Assembly (NCBI GenBank): GCA_039812985.1
Contig: JBDHUL010000015.1
Span: 1 to 17,627 of the forward strand
Source: JAPUDS01 sp039812985
GTDB taxonomy: Bacteria > Patescibacteriota > Saccharimonadia > Saccharimonadales > Saccharimonadaceae
Length of the DNA: 17,627 bases
Direction: 5' to 3'
Shown here piece by piece: positions 1 to 5,746 of this stretch. Both the position numbers and the translations under genes were made by a program. The first letter of the stretch is position 1, and each line of letters starts with the position of its first letter. The notes beneath the pieces were generated by a model. It ran no database searches. It saw only the letters and a program-made list of their open reading frames with translations, and had not been told where the DNA came from.

Positions 1-79
1 AATATGTGAACGCTTGAGATACTTGTTTTCCATCTGTTATTTAGTGTAACAAGGATGGGTAAAGTGGTCTTGAACCTGT

Positions 80-538
80 AAAAAATATTCAAAACTTGTC
101 GTCTACGCATGGGCATTATCGCTGATCGCCGCGTCGCCTTTTTTCGCTCTGTTGCCGTCTACTTCAGCAGGTGCCATGAACGAACCTCCATGTGCCGCAA
201 CGACGAAAAAGTGGCGCTACGATACGAAATACTTTGGTGGTGGTACAGCATCTATAACTGTCGATGCCGTTTGGGGCCTACCGGGGACGTATTGTGTCAC
301 CGTCAACTCAACCAAATACCGCATAGACGAGCAAGGATTTGGTACATATTATAGGTCCGACAGCCACTCGAATAATTGGTCTCAGTTGGGCGCAATCCAT
401 TCGGCAAACTTTTACTACAAGCAATTTCCAGTTTACGAACCAAGCTCGCTCAAGGGAAGTAGTTATGAGTTTGGGCTACATAAAAGCGACGGGACGTATA
501 ACTGGAGCATGACAAGGATACTCACCAAGCGCTACTGA
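80..538 (+). CDS. Small secreted protein of unknown function, 5' end unresolved
   Basis: I do not recognise the family. The open frame runs from a stop at 71-73 to the stop at 536-538. Codons from 80 onward read as a classic Sec signal peptide: basic KKYSK, then a hydrophobic core (LVVYAWALSLIAA), then a small-residue cleavage region ending STSAGA just before MNEPP. The mature part, about 120 residues, is rich in Tyr, Ser, Gly and Thr with alternating polar/aromatic residues, which suggests a beta-rich extracellular domain; it has two Cys (PPC, TYC) that could pair. No ATG, GTG or TTG precedes the signal peptide in this frame. The first possible starts are a TTG at 152 and an ATG at 176, and both would discard the signal sequence. 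A lost or gained base near the A-run at 80-85, or a non-standard start, is therefore likely. It may be cell-surface and belong with the exported redox genes that follow, but only position supports that. Confidence 0.55.
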   Translation, partial: KKYSKLVVYAWALSLIAASPFFALLPSTSAGAMNEPPCAATTKKWRYDTKYFGGGTASITVDAVWGLPGTYCVTVNSTKYRIDEQGFGTYYRSDSHSNNWSQLGAIHSANFYYKQFPVYEPSSLKGSSYEFGLHKSDGTYNWSMTRILTKRY

Positions 539-617
539 ACAAACATTTCGTATAGTAAGGTCCAAGTAATCTTTGGCTATCTCAAGTTATTTCTCAGAAA
601 TGGATTATATACTACTG

Positions 618-626
618 TGGTATAGT
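618..626 (+). promoter_or_regulatory. Extended -10 promoter of the membrane protein/FMN-binding genes
   Basis: TGG followed directly by TATAGT (621-626) is a good extended -10 (TGnTATAAT type). No convincing -35 is visible at 17-18 bases spacing. A second box TATACT lies at 608-613. The start codon at 654 is about 27 bases downstream with a Shine-Dalgarno at 637-644, so this transcript has a normal short leader. Confidence 0.5.
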
Positions 627-653
627 AACGAACACTAAAGGAGATACGCCACT

Positions 654-1040
654 ATGGTCACTACGAAAAAAGATATGGCAGCCGCCCAGCCGGACGATAC
701 GGTACTGCCAGTGCAAACTATTGAAACTGTCGAGACTGTGAGTAAACAGCCTGTTGTTGTAGCGCAAAAGCAAGAAATGAACCGCCAGACACTTCTTACC
801 ATTGCGATAGTATCGTCAGTTGTATTGTTTTTCATCGGGATGGGACTCGGGTACATGCTTGGCGCCCAAGGAAATACCGGTCGGTCTGACCGTACTCGCA
901 TGATGGACGACTATCCGCGCAATTTTAACAGGGATAACTACCGCCGCGGCCTGTACAACCAGAACAACCAAACGCAGCCGAGCACGAATAATAACTCTAA
1001 CGGCTCAACCCAGACGACGCCGCAAACCCAAAGCAACTAG
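654..1040 (+). CDS. Single-pass membrane protein with low-complexity exported tail
   Basis: No recognised family. The 128-residue protein has a polar, acidic N-terminal stretch (about 1-44), one strong transmembrane helix (about 46-70, TLLTIAIVSSVVLFFIGMGLGY), a basic/aromatic patch (about 78-100, with several RR/RN pairs and Tyr) and a C-terminal tail almost wholly Asn, Gln, Thr and Ser. Such tails usually lie outside the membrane as flexible linkers, but topology cannot be settled by eye. The start is fixed by the Shine-Dalgarno AAAGGAGA at 637-644, nine bases upstream. The stop overlaps the Shine-Dalgarno (1039-1044) of the FMN-binding gene that follows, so the two are almost certainly one transcript and translationally coupled. 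This makes it a candidate partner or membrane anchor in the flavin redox module. Confidence 0.8.
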   Translation: MVTTKKDMAAAQPDDTVLPVQTIETVETVSKQPVVVAQKQEMNRQTLLTIAIVSSVVLFFIGMGLGYMLGAQGNTGRSDRTRMMDDYPRNFNRDNYRRGLYNQNNQTQPSTNNNSNGSTQTTPQTQSN

Positions 1041-1052
1041 GAGGATACACAG

Positions 1053-1580
1053 GTGGATACGAAGAACAAAATCTTTGCTGTTATTGGCACGGTTGCCATA
1101 CTTGCAACCGCCGGTATAGTAGGGACTGTGTTGTTTACAAAGGGAGACAACACATCGACAACTGAGACGGGCTCAACGACGACAAATTCTCAAAACACGT
1201 CGTCAAATTCGAGCAGCAGCGATACCTCGTCAAACACGAGCACGTCTTCATCGACAAATTCGACAAGTGCATCGACCGGCAGTTATAAAGACGGAACCTA
1301 CAGTGCTAGTGTGTCGTATTCGGTACCGCACGGCGCCCAAAATACCCTTAAAGCAACGGTCACTGTCAGCAGTGGCAAAATAGCCTCAGTGAGCACAACC
1401 GACAACTACTCCGACCACGAATCGGCGATGTATGTGAGTGATTTTGAAAGCGCCCTGACGAGCGACGCCAAAGGGCAGTCTATTGGAAGCTACAGCCCCA
1501 GTCGTATCGGTGGGGCAAGCTTGACGACCGAAGCTTTTACCGAAGCCCTGACGAACATTGCCTCACAGGCAAAAGTCTAA
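1053..1580 (+). CDS. Membrane-anchored FMN-binding domain protein, paralogue 1
   Basis: An exported electron carrier of the FMN_bind type (the domain of RnfG/NqrC and PplA), in which ApbE attaches FMN covalently to a Thr or Ser. The layout is: basic N-terminus plus one hydrophobic segment (about 7-28) acting as signal anchor, a Ser/Thr/Asn linker (about 33-76), then the domain (about 77-175) beginning YKDGTYSA. Typical features are G-x-Y near the domain start, alternating V-S-G-K-I strands, and the C-terminal motif RIGGASLTTEAF (151-162), which matches the family's SGAT attachment motif with Gly for Ser and Ser for Thr. The start is GTG at 1053, eight bases after a strong AGGAGG. The next gene is a paralogue and an ApbE follows, which supports the assignment. 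The linker suggests a flexible tether through the cell envelope. Whether the Ser carries flavin is inference. Confidence 0.85.
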   Translation: MDTKNKIFAVIGTVAILATAGIVGTVLFTKGDNTSTTETGSTTTNSQNTSSNSSSSDTSSNTSTSSSTNSTSASTGSYKDGTYSASVSYSVPHGAQNTLKATVTVSSGKIASVSTTDNYSDHESAMYVSDFESALTSDAKGQSIGSYSPSRIGGASLTTEAFTEALTNIASQAKV

Positions 1581-1638
1581 GCTTGCGCGACATAGCCAAA
1601 TGATGTAAAGTGTGTTTAAAGTATAAACATAAACACCT

Positions 1639-2298
1639 ATGGATACAAAACACAAAATACTCGTTGTTATAGGGACTATTGCAACCCTAAGCATATCAGG
1701 GTATTCGGGCTATACGCTCTTTATGCAGCGCGACGCAGCGACGCCGCAGCCTGCTCAGACCGCTATCACGCAAATACCACAAACGTCCTCTGGAACGCCA
1801 ACCACTCCCGCTCCCTCAGAAAAACCCGTGGAACAACAGGAAACACCGAAACCATCGACGCCAGCCGCGCCTGTGCCAAATAATCCGGCGCCGACACCAA
1901 AAACACCCGTTCCAGCAACGCCTCAACCCACTCCCGCTCCAGCACCAACGCCTACCCCTGCTCCTACACCGGCCCCAGCCCCGACGCCCACCTATACATA
2001 TAGAAATGGAACGTACACTGCGACAAAAAGCTACTCAGTTCCTGGTGGACGTACAAATACCATTACAACGACACTCACCATTCAAAACGACACCGTCACT
2101 GCTGTCTCAGATCAGCATGTCTACAAGGCGGGGACTGACTCTCAGCAGTTTATTGGATCGTTTGAGGGTAGCGTGTCGGGTGCAGTTGTCGGTAAGCCGA
2201 TTGGGTCGCTGAGCCCAAGTCGTATTGGTGGCGCCAGTTTGACAACAGCAGCTTTTAGCTCGGCCCTAACGACCATACGCACCAATGCAAAGGCCTAA
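1639..2298 (+). CDS. Membrane-anchored FMN-binding domain protein, paralogue 2, Pro-rich linker
   Basis: A second exported FMN-binding protein, clearly a duplicate of the preceding one: both begin MDTK(N/H)KI with an almost matching signal anchor, and both domains share YxxGTYxA, SYSVP, the IGS-SPSRIGGASLTT block (here 188-203) and a final NAKA/QAKV. The main difference is the spacer. Residues about 32-118 form a long Pro/Thr/Ala linker ending in APTPTPAPTPAP-type repeats, which should be stiff and extended, unlike the Ser/Asn linker of its twin, so the flavin domain would sit farther from the membrane. No Shine-Dalgarno precedes the ATG. Possible boxes TATAAA (1622-1627) or TTGCGC/TAAAGT (1583-1588/1606-1611) suggest a separate promoter with a very short leader. 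ApbE lies 16 bases downstream. The 219-residue length is long for the family only because of the linker. Confidence 0.85.
   Translation: MDTKHKILVVIGTIATLSISGYSGYTLFMQRDAATPQPAQTAITQIPQTSSGTPTTPAPSEKPVEQQETPKPSTPAAPVPNNPAPTPKTPVPATPQPTPAPAPTPTPAPTPAPAPTPTYTYRNGTYTATKSYSVPGGRTNTITTTLTIQNDTVTAVSDQHVYKAGTDSQQFIGSFEGSVSGAVVGKPIGSLSPSRIGGASLTTAAFSSALTTIRTNAKA
1861..1995 (+). repeat. Low-complexity Pro/Thr/Ala-coding tract
   Basis: Within the second FMN-binding gene the DNA repeats short CCx-ACx-GCx units that encode Pro-Thr-Pro-Ala-Pro repeats. It is an imperfect codon-level repeat, prone to slippage, and probably a rigid cell-wall-spanning linker rather than a mobile repeat. Confidence 0.6.
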
Positions 2299-2314
2299 GG
2301 AGTTCTCATAAAAT

Positions 2315-3201
2315 ATGTACGAGTTTGATGCTATAGGCACTCACTGGTGGCTGGAGCGGCTTGAGGGGGCGAATTCAGCAGCGCTGTCCAAGGCGACGTT
2401 ACTGACTATACGGCCGAATTTGACCGTCGTTATAGCCGATTTCGGGACGATTCGCTCGTCGCCGAGCTTGCGAAAAACGGTATACTTAATCATCCGCCGG
2501 AGGAAATGCTCCGGATGCTTGAGTTTGCCCGTGCTCTTGAAAATGCCAGTGAGGGTGCCTTTAGCGTGCTTGTTGGCAATGTTCTTCAGGACCTTGGTTA
2601 CGGACATCTCCCTACAGCCACTACGGCACCTGACTACACCGTCGGATTATCCGAAAATACGAAGAGACCGAAGCATTTGAGGCAAAAAGAGGGCAGTGTA
2701 GTGTGGTCAGAACGTGAGGTGGTGGTACCACCAGGGACGGTGCTGGATATGGGCGGGCTGGGGAAAGGGTGGCTTATCGACGAATATGTGCGGATACTTC
2801 GGTCTCACGGATTGAAGCAATTTATTGTCAATGGAGGCGGAGATGTGTACTGCCAGTCGGAGTTACCGGTTTCGTTTGCACTCGAGCATCCGTATGATCC
2901 ATCGCAGAAAATAGGTAACGTCAGCATAACTCGAGGGGCGCTGGCCGCCAGTTCTACTGTCAAAAGGGCTTGGCGACAGGGAAAAGAGTTGAAACACCAC
3001 ATTATTGACCCAACAGCGGGCCAACCATCTGGCAGTGGTGTCATCGCCAGCTTTGTCCTGGCAAGTACGGCCCTCGTCGCCGACAGCCTTGCTACCGTAC
3101 TTATCGTACGTCCGGAACTAGAGTCTCGGCTGTGCAGTAAATACCAAGCAAAAGCGAAACTCGTCAGCGCGAACATGGCAGGATTATTGCATAGTAGTTG
3201 A
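2315..3201 (+). pseudogene. apbE: ApbE-family FAD:protein FMN transferase, interrupted by a one-base frameshift
   Basis: ApbE moves FMN from FAD onto a Thr/Ser of FMN-binding domains, using a divalent metal. The start is ATG 2315 with AAGGAG at 2297-2302, reading MYEFDAIGTHWWLERLEG, the family's typical N-terminus (F-x-A-x-GT-x-W). At the G-run 2365-2369 the frame must shift by -1: restoring one G continues as GGEFSSAVQGDVTDY, then YSRFRDDSLVAELAKNG, which matches the family. With that base restored the product is 295 residues. Other motifs on that numbering are DMGGLGKG (145-152), NGGGD (173-177), HIIDPTAG (229-236) and ADSLAT (256-261), covering the FAD- and metal-binding residues. The protein has no signal peptide or lipobox. 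The intact C-terminal frame and full set of motifs favour an assembly error, with a recent real lesion or frameshifting also possible. Its substrates are probably the two genes upstream. Confidence 0.85.
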
Positions 3202-3226
3202 CGGCCGCCAACCGCAAGGGTACAAT
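3198..3226 (+). promoter_or_regulatory. Strong sigma-70-type promoter giving a leaderless mRNA
   Basis: TTGACG (3198-3203), a 17-base spacer and TACAAT (3221-3226) form a near-consensus promoter that overlaps the apbE stop codon. The ATG at 3234 follows the -10 by seven bases, so transcription should start on the A of the start codon. Confidence 0.8.
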
Positions 3227-3233
3227 TGGTACT

Positions 3234-3584
3234 ATGAATGGAGAACTTGAGACAGGCGTGCAAGTTTGCGGCAACCCGATGCGCGACGAAACAAAGCGAG
3301 GCTTGGATCCTCGGGAACTAAAGCACCAGTCGGCCTTGTACGTGATGGAGTGGCTCAGTGCTGCCCTTTCGACGAACAATAGTGCGGAAGCAATCAAACA
3401 GAGAGCTACCGAGGAAGCCGAGAACGGCAGTCTAACATATGGGCAAGCAGCTCAGGTGTCAGCCATGCTTAGGCGATGGCGCGTTATCCCGGGGCATGAT
3501 GTACATAGCCGACAACACCACGATGACCCGCCGTTGCCATTTGGCTCGGACAATCTCACACCCGAACAGCAATCTGTCGCTTAG
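3234..3584 (+). CDS. Hypothetical protein, leaderless gene
   Basis: No family recognised. The frame is open from a TTG at 3198, but that codon is the -35 box, so the ATG at 3234 (seven bases after the -10) is the credible start, giving 116 residues. It is soluble, with no signal peptide or membrane segment. A central, probably helical region (about 30-80: HQSALYVMEWLSAALST, then EEAENGSLTYGQAAQVSAMLRRW) resembles a small alpha-helical bundle. The C-terminus is polar with a His-rich patch (GHDVHSRQHHDD) that could bind metal or be disordered. It sits between apbE and the convergent flavocytochrome gene but has its own promoter, so a role in the redox module is only a guess. Confidence 0.7.
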   Translation: MNGELETGVQVCGNPMRDETKRGLDPRELKHQSALYVMEWLSAALSTNNSAEAIKQRATEEAENGSLTYGQAAQVSAMLRRWRVIPGHDVHSRQHHDDPPLPFGSDNLTPEQQSVA

Positions 3585-3650
3585 TGAGAAGTATATGCCC
3601 AGGTGAGGAGGAGCAAACACGTAGCTGATAGGGCATCAGACCTGCCGGGC

Positions 3651-4955
3651 TTACCACCCAAACTTTTCGGATTTGACCTGGGATGGGGAGATATTGAGGT
3701 TCGAGAGGAGGGCGGTCATTGCTTTCATCATAGGTGGAGGGCCGCAGAGGTAAAAACTATAGCGGGTGAGGTCGTCTCCCAGGTATTTGCGTAACAGGTC
3801 GGCTGTAATGAAGCCGTTCTCTTCGCCTGTCTGAAGCGGACTCGGCTCGTTGTTATAGACGCTGACGAGGCGGCCCTGAGCGATATAAGGTGTGACTTGA
3901 GGTACAAGAACGGACGTGCTACGGGAGCGATTGGCCGCAAACAACCATTGCTCGCGTTTACCGTACCCATGTATCATCTGATCGATAAACGGCGTAATGC
4001 CGATGCCGCCCGCCAGAAACACGCTTGGCCGGTCGTCAGTGTCGTACTGTGACATAAAACTGCCAAATGGCCCGCCGAGGTGCACGCGGGCACCTTTTTC
4101 AATGGTGGCGACAAATCGTGTAAAACTACCAAATACACGGTAGCCGACCGCGATGTCCCCGCTTTGCTCGTCGTACTGCAACACGGAAAACGGATGATCC
4201 TCGCTCAGGAGCCCCAGTTTCAGGTAGATGTATTGACCACGCCGAGGCGCAAGGCGATGCTTGTGGAGCGGTCGAAGGTTGAGTGCATAGTCGCCGTCGC
4301 CAAGTTGCGTATGGCTGACAACTTCATAAGCAGTCTTGTCAAGGTTGAAAAACCCGCGCAGACGAATGACCAAAGCACACAAAAACGCCACCACGAGCAC
4401 AAAATAGTAGCCTTTGACGACCGTATGCTGTATGTAATACGACCCGACATCGGGGACGTGGAGCAGTGCAAAGGGAATACACAGATAGGCCAGATAGTGA
4501 AGGTATTTCCAGGGGCGAAATGCAATACGGTCTCGAAGTAGCGCAGATGTCACCCAGGTCAAAAGCAACACCCAAAACCCAATACGCCCGAGCGTGACAT
4601 GACGCTGGAACTCGGTGGCGACTTGCGGAAGAAACGAATACAGCCATGATTCGCCGTAACTAAAGGTAATGAGGAGCGGGTGAATAAAAATGGCAAGTGA
4701 GCCGTATTTGCCGAGCCATTTATGAATGGACAGTACCGGCGCAAGGTCGCGGAACACGGTGCCCATAACACTCTTGGCGCCGAGGATGAACATCCAAAGC
4801 AACAACACGATGCCAACATAGCCCAGCGAGTCTGCAAGCCAAAGGCTTACGCTGGTCGCGGCAAGAGACGACGGGAAAGGCAAAAGGAAAAATGGCGGAA
4901 TGGCAGAGAGCACAACAAAGACAACTAGCGCTCTGCGTTTTGTAGACTCATTCAT
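3651..4955 (-). CDS. Ferric-reductase/NOX-like transmembrane flavocytochrome
   Basis: A membrane oxidoreductase of the ferric reductase-like/NADPH oxidase class that takes electrons from NAD(P)H through FAD to two b-haems and to an acceptor outside. The N-terminal half (about 1-200) has around six membrane helices with paired histidines H78/H92 and H153/H166, spaced 14 and 13 as expected for two stacked haems. The C-terminal half is a ferredoxin-reductase fold: FAD motif HPFS (254-257), NAD(P) motifs GGIGITPF (316-323) and CGPPPMM (404-410). I place the start at ATG 4955, not the in-frame upstream ATGs, because TATAAT (reverse strand, 4968-4963) lies seven bases before it. The 434-residue length is normal. 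It is convergent with the flavin genes and supplies the membrane-crossing step their flavinylated domains need. The acceptor (Fe3+, oxygen or the flavin domains) cannot be told from sequence. Confidence 0.9.
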   Translation of the reverse strand: MNESTKRRALVVFVVLSAIPPFFLLPFPSSLAATSVSLWLADSLGYVGIVLLLWMFILGAKSVMGTVFRDLAPVLSIHKWLGKYGSLAIFIHPLLITFSYGESWLYSFLPQVATEFQRHVTLGRIGFWVLLLTWVTSALLRDRIAFRPWKYLHYLAYLCIPFALLHVPDVGSYYIQHTVVKGYYFVLVVAFLCALVIRLRGFFNLDKTAYEVVSHTQLGDGDYALNLRPLHKHRLAPRRGQYIYLKLGLLSEDHPFSVLQYDEQSGDIAVGYRVFGSFTRFVATIEKGARVHLGGPFGSFMSQYDTDDRPSVFLAGGIGITPFIDQMIHGYGKREQWLFAANRSRSTSVLVPQVTPYIAQGRLVSVYNNEPSPLQTGEENGFITADLLRKYLGDDLTRYSFYLCGPPPMMKAMTALLSNLNISPSQVKSEKFGW

Positions 4956-4962
4956 GTATTTC

Positions 4963-4968
4963 ATTATA
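4963..4968 (-). promoter_or_regulatory. -10 box of the flavocytochrome gene (leaderless)
   Basis: On the reverse strand this reads TATAAT, a perfect -10, followed by GAAATAC and then the ATG at 4955. No good -35 is visible at the expected distance. The seven-base gap implies a leaderless transcript. Confidence 0.65.
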
Positions 4969-4999
4969 CACATGCGTTTCTGAAAATAAGCTGGAGGTA

Positions 5000-5029
5000 T
5001 TGCAGTGCGAAAGCACAAGCATGTATACT
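5000..5029 (+). promoter_or_regulatory. Promoter of the phosphoribosyltransferase-like gene and perhaps the Bat cluster
   Basis: TTGCAG (5000-5005), an 18-base spacer and TATACT (5024-5029) predict a start of transcription near 5036. That excludes the TTG at 5031 as start codon and leaves GTG 5052 with its Shine-Dalgarno. Confidence 0.6.
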
Positions 5030-5051
5030 GTTGGCAAAGAGAGGACTTTGG

Positions 5052-5714
5052 GTGTATTTTAACGACCGCATGACGCTAGGGAACAAACTGGCCGACAACG
5101 TGGCGAGTATACGAGGTACCGACGCAATACTCGTCTGTTTAAAGCCATCGTCAATGATGGTTGCGATTTCGATGGCCATCAAACTGCGGGCGTGGATTTT
5201 TCCGTTATTTTATGAACTCATCACAAATCCGCTCGACCCAACACATAAACTTGGTGCGCTCGACCAAAACGGCGAATTCTGCCTGCACCCAAGCATTTCG
5301 TCAAACGAATTTGAGTACATACAGCAGGAGTTTATGGCCCAGATAGAAGATGCCAAACGCGAAGCCATGAGCAAACTTAATCAAGCGATGAACGAATACC
5401 ATGGCACAACCGACCCGCATATGCTCAACAACCGCAGTATCGTGCTGGTGGGTGATGTGATGTTCAATAGTCTGGAGCTTGAGGTGGCGAAACTGATTAT
5501 GAAACCGCTCACACCGGCTCGTGTGTACGGAACGGTGGGTAACGTAACAGTCGATGTATCGGACCGTTTTCACCTAGAGACAAACGAACTCTACATACTT
5601 GATATTTTGCCATCGTCTATCATGGGCGAAGACCACTACTTTGAACAAGTGGACGCGTATAGCGACGAGGAGAAACAGGCCCTCGCCCTAAATATCGCGC
5701 AGTATTGGACGTAA
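5052..5714 (+). CDS. Phosphoribosyltransferase-like protein with degenerate PRPP loops
   Basis: It resembles the stand-alone phosphoribosyltransferase family that begins with F-x-D-R-x-x-A-G-x-x-LA: here the start reads (M)YFNDRMTLGNKLADN, followed by a strand-loop (AILVCLKPSSMMVA), KLGALDQNGE (family: GA-x-x-x-DG) and a strand SIVLVGDVMFNSLE. In active members the first loop is PRGG-like and the last is VDDGxATGxT; here both key loops are changed (KPSSMM, VGDVMFNSLE), with the TG-x-T phosphate-binding turn lost. It is probably not a working transferase, or works on something else. I chose GTG 5052: AGAGGA lies at 5040-5045, six bases before it, and the resulting N-terminus matches the family; 220 residues. 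It is followed after 32 bases by the MoxR gene in the same direction, so it may lead that operon. Confidence 0.65.
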   Translation: MYFNDRMTLGNKLADNVASIRGTDAILVCLKPSSMMVAISMAIKLRAWIFPLFYELITNPLDPTHKLGALDQNGEFCLHPSISSNEFEYIQQEFMAQIEDAKREAMSKLNQAMNEYHGTTDPHMLNNRSIVLVGDVMFNSLELEVAKLIMKPLTPARVYGTVGNVTVDVSDRFHLETNELYILDILPSSIMGEDHYFEQVDAYSDEEKQALALNIAQYWT

Positions 5715-5746
5715 GAAATATTTTAAGTTATTAAACAAGGAGAATT

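Noticed and set aside
109..354. 81-codon ORF starting at ATG 109
   Set aside because: Its frame overlaps the signal-peptide frame that continues to 538; the product is Arg/Cys-rich with no sensible features, so it is a shadow.
3625..3639. CTGAT/ATCAG hairpin between the convergent genes ending at 3584 and 3651
   Set aside because: Only five base pairs with no T-run; not enough to call a terminator.
3603..3794. Forward ORF antisense to the flavocytochrome C-terminus
   Set aside because: It lies almost wholly over the conserved NAD-binding end of the reverse gene and its sequence looks like translated antisense; no promoter of its own.
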